From assembly GCA_035495815.1 (NCBI GenBank), contig DATJFH010000045.1, forward strand, positions 1 through 15,641: a DNA stretch of 15,641 bases. The letters are read 5' to 3'. Source of the stretch: DATJFH01 sp035495815. Lineage in GTDB: Bacteria > Acidobacteriota > Terriglobia > Bryobacterales > Bryobacteraceae. Positions within the stretch are counted from its first letter, which is position 1, and each line of letters opens with the position of its first letter. Both the position numbers and the translations under genes were made by a program. A model generated the notes under the pieces. It had not been told where the DNA came from and made no database searches. It saw only the letters and a program-made list of their open reading frames with translations. Shown piece after piece: positions 1-7,567 of this stretch.

Positions 1-1508
1 GGCTCCTGCCCGTCGACCGCCATGGGCTGGATGATGAAGCGCAGATCCTCGTCGGTGTAACCGAAAGCGCGCTGCCGCATGAGGATGGTTTCGTGATCGG
101 TTTCGTGCACGCGCGGCGGCGCCGGCAGGCTGTGGACGGAAACCTGGTTCTCGCTCAGCCATTTCGCGTACGGACGGCGGCTGTAGAGCTTCTCCTTGGT
201 CTCCTTGTCGGAGACGATGCGCCCCTGCTCCGTATCCACCAGGAACATCTTGCCCGGCTGCAGGCGGCCCTTCATCTTGACGTCTTCCGGCTTGACCGGA
301 AGGACGCCCGTTTCCGAAGCCATGATGACCAGGCCGTCGTGGGTCACCAGGTAGCGCGCGGGCCGCAGCCCGTTGCGGTCGAGCGTGGCGCCGACGACGC
401 GGCCGTCGGTGAAGGCGATGGCCGCCGGGCCGTCCCAGGGCTCCATCAGCGAGGCGTGATACTCGTAGAACGCCCGCTTGTCGGGGTGCATGTGCTCGTT
501 CGACGACCAGGCTTCCGGAATCAGCATCGCCATGGCATGCGCCATGGGACGGCCGGCCTGGAACAGCAGCTCCACGGCGTTATCGAAGCAGGCCGAGTCG
601 CTGCCGCCGGGCGCGATGATCGGAAACAGCTTCTTGATGTCGTCCCCAAACAAAGGAGAAGCCAGAATCGCTTCCCTGGCGTGCATCCAGTTGACGTTGC
701 CCATGAGGGTGTTGATTTCCCCGTTATGGGCGATGTAGCGGAACGGATGCGCCAGTTGCCAGGTGGGGAATGTATTGGTCGAGAAGCGCTGGTGGACAAG
801 GCACAGCGCGCTGGCGACGTCCGGGTCCGACAGCTCCTCGTAGAAGTTGGCGATCTGCGGCGCCAGCAGCAGTCCTTTATAAACGATGGTGCGGGCGGAA
901 AAGGAAGGCAGGTAGAAATCGCCCTTGTCGTCCATTTCCGAGGCGGCCACTTCCGCTTCCGCCCGCTTGCGGATGACGTACAGCTTGCGCTCGAGCGCGT
1001 CTTCGCTCATGCCCGTAGAGCCGCGCACGAACAGCTGCTCGATATAGGGCTGAGACGCGCGCGCGACCCGCCCGATGGCCGAGCCGTCGATGGGAGTGTC
1101 GCGCCAGCCCAGCACCGTCAAGCCTTCCTCCCGCGAGATCCGTTCGAGAATCCCCTCGCACAGCAGCCGCTGCCGCTTCTCCACCGGCAGGACCGTCATG
1201 GCGACGCCGTACTCCCCGGCGGGCGGCAGCGTGAAGCCGATGCGGGCGCACTCCCGCACGAAGAACTTGTGCGGAATCTGGATGGTCAGTCCCGCCCCGT
1301 CGCCCGTGTCCGGATCGCAGCCGCAGGCTCCACGGTGGGTGAGGTTGATCAGGATCTGGATGCCCTTGGATACGATGTCGTGCGATTTCTGGCCCTTCAC
1401 GTTGACCACAAAGCCCATGCCGCAGGCGTCGCGCTCATTCGCGGGATTGTACAAACCCTGAGCGGGTGGAAATCCTTTCGTCGCTTGTGGTGTTCTCGAT
1501 TGGCTCAT
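1..1508 (-). CDS. gltB: Glutamate synthase large subunit, N-terminal part (cut by left edge)
   Basis: About 502 residues of the large (alpha) chain of glutamate synthase, which moves the amide nitrogen of glutamine onto 2-oxoglutarate to make glutamate. The start at 1508 (ATG, with GAGAG about 8 nt upstream) gives a 28-residue leader and then Cys29 in NERDACGMGF. In this family the leader is removed so that this Cys becomes the N-terminal nucleophile of the class II glutamine amidotransferase domain. Visible family motifs are NLTHRGACGCDPDTGDGAG, NTFPTWQLAHPFRYIAHNGE, SDSACFDNAVELL and the DRNGLRPARY region. The amidotransferase domain fills roughly residues 29-430, and the last stretch (YTDEDLRFIIQPMA) enters the central domain. 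The FMN/Fe-S synthase domain lies beyond the window. No stop or frameshift was seen at the points I translated. The gene is divergent from the LysR gene. Seen: frame and motifs. Inferred: leader processing. Confidence 0.96.
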   Translation of the reverse strand, partial: MSQSRTPQATKGFPPAQGLYNPANERDACGMGFVVNVKGQKSHDIVSKGIQILINLTHRGACGCDPDTGDGAGLTIQIPHKFFVRECARIGFTLPPAGEYGVAMTVLPVEKRQRLLCEGILERISREEGLTVLGWRDTPIDGSAIGRVARASQPYIEQLFVRGSTGMSEDALERKLYVIRKRAEAEVAASEMDDKGDFYLPSFSARTIVYKGLLLAPQIANFYEELSDPDVASALCLVHQRFSTNTFPTWQLAHPFRYIAHNGEINTLMGNVNWMHAREAILASPLFGDDIKKLFPIIAPGGSDSACFDNAVELLFQAGRPMAHAMAMLIPEAWSSNEHMHPDKRAFYEYHASLMEPWDGPAAIAFTDGRVVGATLDRNGLRPARYLVTHDGLVIMASETGVLPVKPEDVKMKGRLQPGKMFLVDTEQGRIVSDKETKEKLYSRRPYAKWLSENQVSVHSLPAPPRVHETDHETILMRQRAFGYTDEDLRFIIQPMAVDGQE

Positions 1509-1539
1509 ATTGCACTCTCGACTAGGGGAATGTCCCTGT

Positions 1540-1568
1540 ACTATATCAGGTTCCATACTATAAGGCAA
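1540..1568 (-). promoter_or_regulatory. Predicted sigma70-type promoter of gltB
   Basis: On the minus strand TTGCCT (1568-1563) is followed after exactly 17 nt by TATAGT (1545-1540), a good -35/-10 pair in an AT-rich island within GC-rich DNA. The predicted start site is near 1533, giving a leader of about 25 nt before the gltB ATG at 1508. TACTATA also occurs twice as a direct repeat (1539-1545 and 1556-1562), overlapping the -10 and the spacer, and could take part in regulator binding. Prediction from sequence only. Confidence 0.6.
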
Positions 1569-1592
1569 CAAAATGTCAGCATGGCTATTGAA

Positions 1593-1607
1593 ATAAGTAG
1601 TTCTTAT
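1593..1607. promoter_or_regulatory. Candidate LysR-type regulator box (T-N11-A palindrome)
   Basis: ATAAG-TAGTT-CTTAT is a perfect 5-bp inverted repeat, and T1594 to A1606 fits the T-N11-A consensus of LysR-type binding sites. Its centre (1600) is about 67 bases upstream of the predicted gltB start site, the usual position of the primary recognition site of such regulators. It also sits just before the likely start of the lysR gene, allowing autoregulation. Inferred from symmetry and position. Confidence 0.5.
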
Positions 1608-1610
1608 GTT

Positions 1611-2525
1611 ATGATGGGCCTGGTGCTTTTCGACAACAGCAAGCTTTTCCGGGACATAGCGCAACTGAAGAGCGTCAGCCGCGGGGCCGCTCATCATGGC
1701 ATCAGCCAGTCGGCCGCCAGTCAGCATATCCAGGAGCTCGAGAGAAAGCTGGGAATTTCCCTGTTCGACCGGGGGACCCGCCCGTTGACCTTGACGGCAG
1801 CCGGCAAGCTGTACCTCGACCTGTGCCGCGACGTGCTGCGCCGGGAAGAAGAGTTCACCGCCGGGCTGGACGCCCTGAAGGCCACGGTGGAGGGCGAAGT
1901 GCGGGTGGCCTCGATCTACTCGATCGGGCTGTCGGAGATGTCGCGGCTGCGGGAGGAGTTCGCGCAGCGGTTTCCGGAGGCGCAGCTCCAGGTGGTGTAT
2001 CTGCGGCCTCAGAAGATCTATGAAGCGCTGCTCGAAGACCAGGCGGATCTGGGCCTGGTCAGCTACCCGGAGGCGACCCGGGATCTCTCCGTCGTACTCT
2101 GGCGGGAAGAGGAAATGGTGGTGGCGGTAGTGGCCTCCCATCCGCTGACGAGCAAAGCCATTCTGCTCCCCTCGGATCTGGAAGGGCAGGACTTTATCGG
2201 CTTCGACGAAGACCTTTCCATCCGCCGTGAGCTCGACCGGTTCTTCCGCGAGCAGGGCGTGGGGATCCGGATGGCGATGCAGTTCGACAACATCCAGATG
2301 ATCAAGGAAGCGGTGGCGCTGGGCTCGGGCATCAGCATCCTGCCCGCCCGGACGATGCTGGCCGAGATCGAGCAGGGCCGGCTGGCGGCCGTCCCGCTGC
2401 ACGCCCCGGGGCTGGTGCGGCCGCTCGGGATCGTGTACCGCAAGAAGAAAAAATTCAACCGTGCCACCCAGGTGTTCCTGGAACTGCTCCAGGAAGCGCC
2501 CGATATGATCGGTGCGGTTGTCTAA
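1611..2525 (+). CDS. LysR-family transcriptional regulator, divergent from gltB
   Basis: A DNA-binding regulator of about 304 residues, normal for the LysR family. The N-terminal winged helix-turn-helix is clear (KLFRDIAQLKSVSRGAA, then ISQSAASQHIQELERKLG and LFDRGTRPLTLTAAG). A type 2 periplasmic-binding-like effector domain follows from about residue 95, with QADLGLVSYPE and VALGSGISILPA typical of it. The start is uncertain: ATGs at 1581, 1611 and 1614 and GTG at 1623 are in frame, none with a good Shine-Dalgarno. I prefer 1611 because the palindrome at 1593-1607 would otherwise be coding; GTG 1623 would give an N-terminus beginning at LFDNSKLFRDIAQ. The open frame continues upstream to 93, but that part is antisense to gltB. 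Divergence from gltB recalls Bacillus gltC/gltAB, so control of gltB is a reasonable inference; the effector is unknown. Confidence 0.93.
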   Translation: MMGLVLFDNSKLFRDIAQLKSVSRGAAHHGISQSAASQHIQELERKLGISLFDRGTRPLTLTAAGKLYLDLCRDVLRREEEFTAGLDALKATVEGEVRVASIYSIGLSEMSRLREEFAQRFPEAQLQVVYLRPQKIYEALLEDQADLGLVSYPEATRDLSVVLWREEEMVVAVVASHPLTSKAILLPSDLEGQDFIGFDEDLSIRRELDRFFREQGVGIRMAMQFDNIQMIKEAVALGSGISILPARTMLAEIEQGRLAAVPLHAPGLVRPLGIVYRKKKKFNRATQVFLELLQEAPDMIGAVV

Positions 2526-2769
2526 ATTTTCCGCACGAGCGAAGCCATTTCTCAGGCCCGTTGTTTCTAGCCGATAGTAGCATGGCGGGTCGGACCGTCC
2601 AGCGAGTTCCGGGATCAAGTGATTGGAAACAGAGGGTAAGTATTTCTGGCTGCGGTGGGAATCGCGGCTTGTGAAGGGACAGGGCGAGGAGGAATGGGGC
2701 GGCCCTCTGCTGTAGTTTCTGATGAATTGTGTTGAATGGCGATCAATGAGTTCCGACCGGGATCGTTAG

Positions 2770-4185
2770 TTAGGGAGCCTGAACAATACCTTCGCGAACT
2801 CCGTCGAAAGTGTAGTCGTAGATGGCGCCCGCCCAGGGATTGTCCAGGGGGGCAACGCCCGTCCGGCTGGCATGATTCTTGATATAGGTTCGAACGGCTT
2901 CCACCTCAGCCCCGTTCGAAGTCGCTGCCGTCAGGTTGTTCTGCATGATTCGAGCGACAACACCACTGACCAGGGCGGTCGAGAAGCTGGTGCCGCGCGC
3001 TTCCTGCAGCCCGGGCACCAACTTCCGGCTCGCGCCGCCGGTATTGAGCGTGGTCGAGAGTGTCCCGTATTGCAGACCGGCACAGTTCGACCCCAGCAGC
3101 ACGATGTCGCTGCGCTCTTCGCCGGGGGCCGAGATGGTCACCCCCGCGCCATCCGTGGTGAATCCCGAAGCACTGTCCGCGGGAACACTGGGGATATCCA
3201 TTCCGAAGAGGTAGCACGTCCGTATGCCATTGCTCGAGATCGTCGAGGCTACTGTCAGGACTTCCGGAAAGCCTGCGGGGATAATCTGGCTGACGGTGAC
3301 GTCCGGGTTGTTCCCGGCGGCCACCACGACCACGACTCCGGCATTATACAGAGCTTGAATCAGCGGGCGTAGCGGCGAGTTGTCGAGGGTTTCACCACCC
3401 GCCAGCGGACGGCCGAAGCTGATGTTCACCACCCGGATGCGTGGCGACACTTTGTTGCGGTTGCTCAGCACCCAGTCCAGTCCGGCCATGATGGCGGAAT
3501 CCGGACCGCTGATGGTATTATCCAGCACTTTCACGCAATACAGCCTCGCCGCCGGCGCCACGCCCACGATTCCGATGTCATTATTCTGGGCGGCAATCAA
3601 TCCGGCCAGATGAGTGCCATGGCCGCCGTCATCCTGGCAGGACGCGCCGGGTGCCAATGCATTGTAGGCAGTGGCGGCCGCATTGGGGGCCGGAGCGAGG
3701 TCGGGATGATTGAAATCGATGCCGCTGTCGAGCAGCGCTATGCCTATGCCTGCGCCGTCCGAGCCGGTTTTGGGCATGCCAACCCGCTGAACTCCCTCGG
3801 AAATGAGCTGCCGCGTATCGAACGTCATCGACCCGCCGCCGCCGCCGGCGCCAGGCTTGGCCCGGCCACGATGAATCGCGTCCGGGAGCACCCCGACTAC
3901 AGCCGGATTGCTTCGCAGCGAGTTCAAAGCGTTGCTGTTCGCGGTGACCGAAATGGCGTCTACATTGTCATAGTTATGACGGATTTGCGCGCCCGCCTGT
4001 AACGCAGCCATCCCGCGCGTGACCTTGGAAGTCCCGGCCGCGAAGGTAACGATGTAGCCGTTGGTGACATTGGCCACGATGTCCGGGCTCCGCCCCCGCG
4101 TCGGCTGACCGGGAAGAATCACTTCCTGCGCGAATATCATCGGAGTGGTCAGGATTACAAACGGGAGTTGCCTGAGGAATCGCAT
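2770..4185 (-). CDS. Secreted subtilisin-like serine protease (S8 family)
   Basis: A 471-residue S8 peptidase. The start is supported by GAGGTG (4195-4190) four bases before the ATG. A signal peptide covers residues 1-19 (cleavage near MIFA-Q). A propeptide of inhibitor-I9 type appears to span about residues 43-105 (GYIVTF... ending VVGVLPDAIHR), followed by a short Gly linker. In the catalytic domain the triad is visible as Asp153 (LLDSGIDFNHPDL), His189 (GGHGTHLAGL) and Ser400 (GTSFSTALVSGVVA), with oxyanion-hole Asn292 (AAGNN). All key residues are present, so it should be active outside the cytoplasm, in the periplasm or secreted. Cysteines at 183, 217, 324 and 368 could form disulfides. 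The C-terminus ends shortly after the catalytic domain with no anchor. It is apparently monocistronic, 241 nt downstream of the DUF1326 gene. The substrate is unknown. Confidence 0.94.
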   Translation of the reverse strand: MRFLRQLPFVILTTPMIFAQEVILPGQPTRGRSPDIVANVTNGYIVTFAAGTSKVTRGMAALQAGAQIRHNYDNVDAISVTANSNALNSLRSNPAVVGVLPDAIHRGRAKPGAGGGGGSMTFDTRQLISEGVQRVGMPKTGSDGAGIGIALLDSGIDFNHPDLAPAPNAAATAYNALAPGASCQDDGGHGTHLAGLIAAQNNDIGIVGVAPAARLYCVKVLDNTISGPDSAIMAGLDWVLSNRNKVSPRIRVVNISFGRPLAGGETLDNSPLRPLIQALYNAGVVVVVAAGNNPDVTVSQIIPAGFPEVLTVASTISSNGIRTCYLFGMDIPSVPADSASGFTTDGAGVTISAPGEERSDIVLLGSNCAGLQYGTLSTTLNTGGASRKLVPGLQEARGTSFSTALVSGVVARIMQNNLTAATSNGAEVEAVRTYIKNHASRTGVAPLDNPWAGAIYDYTFDGVREGIVQAP

Positions 4186-4223
4186 GAAACACCTCGAACA
4201 GTACTGTACGCACTGAGGGCCTA

Positions 4224-4284
4224 CCTAACAATAAGGTTTTTACCTTAGGAACATGGATAGAACGGCTATACTAAGGTCGTAAGG
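4224..4284. promoter_or_regulatory. Cluster of nested inverted and direct AAGGT repeats upstream of the protease
   Basis: TAAGGT (4232-4237), TTTT, ACCTTA (4242-4247) form a perfect 6-bp inverted repeat. It is nested inside CCTAA (4224-4228) and TTAGG (4245-4249). The same half-site recurs as TAAGGT at 4272-4277 and TAAGG at 4280-4284. The cluster lies 40-100 nt upstream of the protease start and is AT-rich compared with its surroundings. It could be an operator or a small transcript hairpin. I could not assign a convincing -35/-10 pair here. Confidence 0.3.
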
Positions 4285-4426
4285 CAGAATGATTTCCATA
4301 GGGCTGCGCCTTCTTCCGGAGCGAGCCGTGTGATGGCATGGACACCGGTAGCGTAGCGGGCGGCGAGCAGGCCGAACCGGTGCTGCCGGAAGCAGGCGCC
4401 CGTGGGCAGCCGGAATCAACCGGCGC

Positions 4427-5068
4427 TCAGGCGTCGGGCCCGGACCAGTCGAAGCCGATATGCTTGCTGGAACGGCCGGTCCGGTTCCACTTGAACCCGA
4501 AAGCGTCAGCCCTGTCGGCGGTGGCTCTCCCGTAGGTGGCGATGCCGCCGGGACCGGTTTCGCAGCCGCCGGCGTTATGCACCTGGACGCGCTTGCCCGC
4601 CGGAGTGGTGGGTCCGCCGAGGGCTTCCGCACTGGAAGTGAGCTTGCCGGGAATCTCCGCGCGCCATGAGGCCAAGTCCTCCTCGACGTGAAAGTGGATG
4701 GGAGCGAACTCCATCCCGCGCACTTCTCCGATAAAATTCCCGAAGACCGCCGGCCAGCCGCCGACGCGTCCGCCAAAGATCATCTGCAGCGCGTCTCTTT
4801 GCCGCGGGTCGGCCCGCTCGTCGAGGAACATCGCCATTGACGCCTTGCTCTGCCCTTCCCAGATGTTCCCGGTGAAAGAGGCGACCGCCATCACACTGAG
4901 TCCATCGAGGCGAACATCGCCGTAATTTCCGGTGCGGATGTGCCAGGCCAGGATGCCTTCGCAATCTCCGGTCGTGGGCGGCTGGGCGAAGGTGCAGGGA
5001 CACGGGATACTGCATTTGCAGGTGTCGAACCAGTCTCCAGTGATATGCCATCTAGGAATTTCAGCCAT
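4427..5068 (-). CDS. DUF1326 family protein, Cys-rich
   Basis: A 213-residue soluble protein of the DUF1326 family; the biochemical function is not established. The N-terminus carries a tight cysteine cluster, C17-x-C19-x3-C23-x-C25 in DTCKCSIPCPC, with further Cys at 36 and 169, which suggests a metal or redox site. No signal peptide or membrane segment is seen. The frame is open back to 5086, but the ATG at 5068 is the better start: AAGGAGAG (5081-5074) stands about 5 nt before it, and MAEIPRWHITGDWFDTC is the usual family beginning. It lies 51 nt downstream of the DUF2182 gene on the same strand, a pairing that recurs in other bacteria and implies a shared task. Seen: motif, ribosome binding site, adjacency. 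Inferred: metal binding. Confidence 0.88.
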   Translation of the reverse strand: MAEIPRWHITGDWFDTCKCSIPCPCTFAQPPTTGDCEGILAWHIRTGNYGDVRLDGLSVMAVASFTGNIWEGQSKASMAMFLDERADPRQRDALQMIFGGRVGGWPAVFGNFIGEVRGMEFAPIHFHVEEDLASWRAEIPGKLTSSAEALGGPTTPAGKRVQVHNAGGCETGPGGIATYGRATADRADAFGFKWNRTGRSSKHIGFDWSGPDA

Positions 5069-5073
5069 AGATT

Positions 5074-5081
5074 CTCTCCTT
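5074..5081 (-). promoter_or_regulatory. Ribosome binding site fixing the DUF1326 start
   Basis: AAGGAGAG on the minus strand lies five bases upstream of the ATG at 5068. This favours 5068 over the in-frame upstream start at 5086, which would place the site inside the coding sequence. Confidence 0.75.
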
Positions 5082-5119
5082 GCCACGAACTGCAGGAAAC
5101 GAGATTATTTTAACGCGGT

Positions 5120-5914
5120 TCAGCGCACGACGATCCACACTCCGGCCAGGATGAGGAGCAGGCCGCTGATTCGCGTTCCATGCACGCCGAACGGCGCCAG
5201 TTTTTCAAAAACGACAAACGCGGTCAATGCCGCGATGACAACCAGGTTCATGACGCCGCCGGCAAACAGGAGCAGCATCAGGGCCCAGCAGCAGCCAACG
5301 CAATACACGCCGTGCTCAAGTCCCATACGGAAGGCGCCGGACCATCCGTGGCGCCATCGGGTCATGAGAAACCCCAAGGGCGACTGACAGCCGCGCAGGC
5401 ACGCGTGCTTGATCGGCATAAACTGATAGACGCCCGCCATGAGCAGCAGCGCCGCATTCGCGTAGGGGCTGGTAATTTCCATCATGGGCGAAACCAGCAG
5501 GACCTTGGCCAGCAAACGCTGGAGCGCGGTGACTCCCAGGCTGAAGACGGTCCAGACCGTGAGGTAGCCGGCCGCGAGGGCATATATCCGGCGCGCCGGC
5601 TGCTGCCCGGACCGGCGGGCGACGAAACCGTACAGGAGCAGCATCGGGGAGGCGGAAGGGAGCATCATTCCCGTCATCATGACCGCCCACATCGCCCAGA
5701 GCAGGGTCAAATGCGGCAAATCCCAGCGCGTGGTCATCATCCACGCGCTTGCGCCGGTCATGGGGCCGTACATGTCGCGCGCCATGATGACGATCCAAGT
5801 CCAGGAGACCAGCGGCAGCAGGATCAGCAGCGCGAGGGCCGCGGTGCGGTCGTGGCGCAACGCCGATTCGAGGATGGTGCGCGGCCGCTCGGCGGAAGGG
5901 GCGGGATCTGCCAT
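5120..5914 (-). CDS. DUF2182 integral membrane protein
   Basis: A 264-residue polytopic inner-membrane protein of the DUF2182 family, often labelled predicted metal-binding integral membrane protein; its role is not established. About six to seven hydrophobic segments are visible (roughly residues 25-45, 70-97, 108-130, 150-166, 200-222, 222-240 and 248-263). Putative ligand motifs are the Met-rich MWAVMMTGMMLPSASP (75-90), K169-x2-C172-x3-C176, and H201-GVYCVGCCW (Cys 205, 208, 209) inside a transmembrane helix. The Met/Cys/His pattern in membrane helices suggests soft-metal handling, but this is inference. The start at 5914 has only a weak Shine-Dalgarno-like stretch. It is the first gene of the pair, with DUF1326 51 nt downstream. 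Confidence 0.88.
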   Translation of the reverse strand: MADPAPSAERPRTILESALRHDRTAALALLILLPLVSWTWIVIMARDMYGPMTGASAWMMTTRWDLPHLTLLWAMWAVMMTGMMLPSASPMLLLYGFVARRSGQQPARRIYALAAGYLTVWTVFSLGVTALQRLLAKVLLVSPMMEITSPYANAALLLMAGVYQFMPIKHACLRGCQSPLGFLMTRWRHGWSGAFRMGLEHGVYCVGCCWALMLLLFAGGVMNLVVIAALTAFVVFEKLAPFGVHGTRISGLLLILAGVWIVVR

Positions 5915-6325
5915 CGATCAATCCATATCAGACCGGGTCCCCGATTTCAAGCCGCGCCGGGGTCGGGATGATCGCTTGAAAGGCCCCGGCTGGATCATAC
6001 TCAGCCGCTACTTTGACCGGAATCTAGCGCGGAAGCTGCCTGTCCGTTTGAACGATTACGCTTTGCAGCGGACTCATCCGGACCGGCGAGCCTCGAGCTT
6101 CAGGCGCCGGCGAAGTCTGATCCAAGAATGATCCTGAAAGCAGGAGCCGTTTCCAGCACAAGATGATCCTGAAAAGTGGAGATGAGGACGCCGAATAGCC
6201 CGAGTCCTCTGTTGTCGCGTTTCGCGGCGAGCGGCGGTGGGACAGGATCGTCAGAGACTCAACGAAGCTGGTATCCTGAAAAGTAATCCATTCCAATTCA
6301 ATTTGAGGAGACGAAGTTTTTCACA
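5915..6325. other. Gene-free stretch between DUF2182 and gapA starts
   Basis: About 410 nt between two divergent genes, longer than promoters alone would need. No convincing protein gene is seen; a 90-codon open frame (6024-6296, minus) has no recognisable features. It holds three copies of a short repeat (listed separately), a small hairpin TCCTG-AAAG-CAGGA at 6132-6145, and GAGGAG at 6305-6310, which lies 15 nt before the gapA ATG. No consensus promoter stood out. Confidence 0.6.
6128..6284 (+). repeat. Three dispersed direct copies of ATCCTGAAA(AGT)
   Basis: ATGATCCTGAAA occurs at 6128-6139 and 6163-6174. The core ATCCTGAAAAGT occurs at 6166-6177 and again at 6273-6284. Three copies of a 9-base core (12 bases in two of them) within about 150 nt of non-coding DNA exceed chance expectation. 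Possible explanations are regulator sites upstream of gapA or the worn ends of an old insertion. No inverted terminal repeat, target duplication or transposase remnant is visible. Confidence 0.45.
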
Positions 6326-7333
6326 ATGCCAGTTAAAGTTGCCATCAACGGTTTTGGCCGCATCGGGCGCAACGTCGTCCGCGCGGGTCTGCACCGGCAG
6401 GACATCGAATTCGTGGCGGTCAACGATCTGACCGACACCAAGACCCTGGCCCATTTGCTCAAGTACGATTCAGTTCTCGGACCCTTGAAGGAAGATGTGA
6501 AGATCGAGCCGGACGGTATTACGGTTGGTGGCCGGAAGCTCAAAGTTTTTGCCCAGCGGGATCCGGGCGAATTGGACTGGACTTCGGTCGGCGCGCAGAT
6601 TGTGGTGGAGTCCACGGGCCATTTCACCGACGCGCAAAAAGCCTGCAAGCATCTGCGGGGCTCCGTCAAGAAGGTGATCATCTCGGCTCCGGCGACCAAC
6701 GAGGACGTCACGCTGGTGCTGGGCGTAAATGACAAGATGTATGATCCTGCCAAGCATCACGTGATTTCGAACGCGTCCTGCACAACCAACTGTCTGGCCC
6801 CGGTCACCAAGGTGCTGGACGACAAATTCGGCATTCTCAAAGGATCGATGACCACGATCCACAGTTACACCAACGACCAGCCCATTCTCGATTTTCCGCA
6901 CAAGGATCTGCGGCGGGCGCGGGCGGCGGCGATCAACATGATCCCCACCTCCACCGGGGCGGCGAAGGCGATCGGGCTGGTCATGCCCAATCTGAAGGGC
7001 AAGCTCGATGGATACGCGATGCGGGTGCCGACGCCCGATGTTTCCGTTGTCGATTTCGTGGCGGTGGTGGACAAGAAGACCACTACGGATGAAGTGAACG
7101 CGGCGCTGAAAGCGGCGGCGGAAGGGGAACTCAAAGGCATCCTCGCCTACACGGCGGATCCGGTTGTCTCGAGCGACATGCTGCGCAACCCGAACAGCTC
7201 GATCGTCGACTCGGGACTGACCAAGGTGCTGGATGGAAACCTGGTGAAGGTGGTCGCCTGGTACGACAACGAGTGGGGCTATTCGAGCCGTGTGGTCGAT
7301 CTGATCGCGTTCCTGACCGAGAAGGGATTGTAA
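6326..7333 (+). CDS. gap: Glyceraldehyde-3-phosphate dehydrogenase, type I
   Basis: A 335-residue cytoplasmic enzyme of glycolysis/gluconeogenesis: D-glyceraldehyde 3-phosphate + phosphate + NAD+ to 1,3-bisphosphoglycerate. The N-terminal Rossmann motif is intact (VAINGFGRIGRN, residues 5-16). The catalytic Cys152 is in SNASCTTNC, and His179 in TTIHSY activates it. Asp34 at the end of beta-2 and the DFPHKD stretch point to NAD rather than NADP preference, as in GapA-type enzymes. The C-terminal WYDNEWGYSSRVVDL signature is complete, and length is exactly typical. MPVKVAINGFG is the usual start; GAGGAG lies 15 nt upstream, rather far, with a GAAG closer. The gene appears to stand alone, with no pgk or tpi beside it in the window. 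Confidence 0.97.
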   Translation: MPVKVAINGFGRIGRNVVRAGLHRQDIEFVAVNDLTDTKTLAHLLKYDSVLGPLKEDVKIEPDGITVGGRKLKVFAQRDPGELDWTSVGAQIVVESTGHFTDAQKACKHLRGSVKKVIISAPATNEDVTLVLGVNDKMYDPAKHHVISNASCTTNCLAPVTKVLDDKFGILKGSMTTIHSYTNDQPILDFPHKDLRRARAAAINMIPTSTGAAKAIGLVMPNLKGKLDGYAMRVPTPDVSVVDFVAVVDKKTTTDEVNAALKAAAEGELKGILAYTADPVVSSDMLRNPNSSIVDSGLTKVLDGNLVKVVAWYDNEWGYSSRVVDLIAFLTEKGL

Positions 7334-7381
7334 GCGAAGTTTTACGTTAGTAAGGCTTGTTTTACTTTCTGGTTTATAACC

Positions 7382-7409
7382 GGCGCTGCCCTTTTTCCCG
7401 GGCGGCGCC
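7382..7409 (+). terminator. Terminator-like hairpin after gap
   Basis: GGCGCTGCCC (7382-7391) pairs with GGGCGGCGCC (7400-7409) over ten positions with one G:U wobble, closing an 8-nt loop TTTTTCCC. It begins 48 nt after the gap stop codon. The following sequence is T-rich (7411-7450) although not a clean immediate U run. It probably ends gap transcription. Confidence 0.6.
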
Positions 7410-7533
7410 CGTGTTTACCGTCTATCTTTTTCTGTCTTTTAATCTGTTATTCCTCTGGAAGATGCGGCGCATCGGGAGACGCTGGATCGAGCGGGGTTCG
7501 GCCGCTTCTGCCCGGTCCGGTTCCGGCGCCGCC

Positions 7534-7552
7534 GGCCGCCTCGCGAGCGGCC
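7534..7552. repeat. GC-rich inverted repeat upstream of the receptor gene
   Basis: GGCCGC (7534-7539), a 7-nt CTCGCGA loop, and GCGGCC (7547-7552) form a 6-bp perfect stem ending 42 nt before the receptor ATG. There is no U tract, so it is not a standard terminator. It may be a transcript structure or chance in GC-rich DNA. Confidence 0.3.
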
Positions 7553-7567
7553 TGTAACATTCGACAG

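Noticed and set aside
93..1610. Long plus-strand open frame running from 93 into the LysR gene, apparently an 810-residue fusion
   Set aside because: Up to 1508 it is antisense to gltB, whose motifs are unmistakable. The composition is Arg/Ala/Gly-rich shadow sequence; only the part from about 1611 is the regulator.
2526..2769. Gap between the LysR gene and the protease stop
   Set aside because: 244 nt between converging genes; I saw no clear hairpin terminator, small gene or repeat worth calling.
4382..4415. Possible terminator behind DUF1326 (GCTGCC and GGCAGC arms)
   Set aside because: The stem is only 6 bp with a long loop and a bulge in extension, and no T tract follows; too weak in GC-rich DNA.
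6024..6296. 90-codon minus-strand open frame in the gap before gap
   Set aside because: It spans the short repeats, has no motif or good ribosome binding site, and reads as random sequence.
7357..7557. 66-codon plus-strand open frame after gap
   Set aside because: It begins 24 nt after the gap stop without a ribosome binding site, contains the terminator-like hairpin, and encodes no recognisable product.
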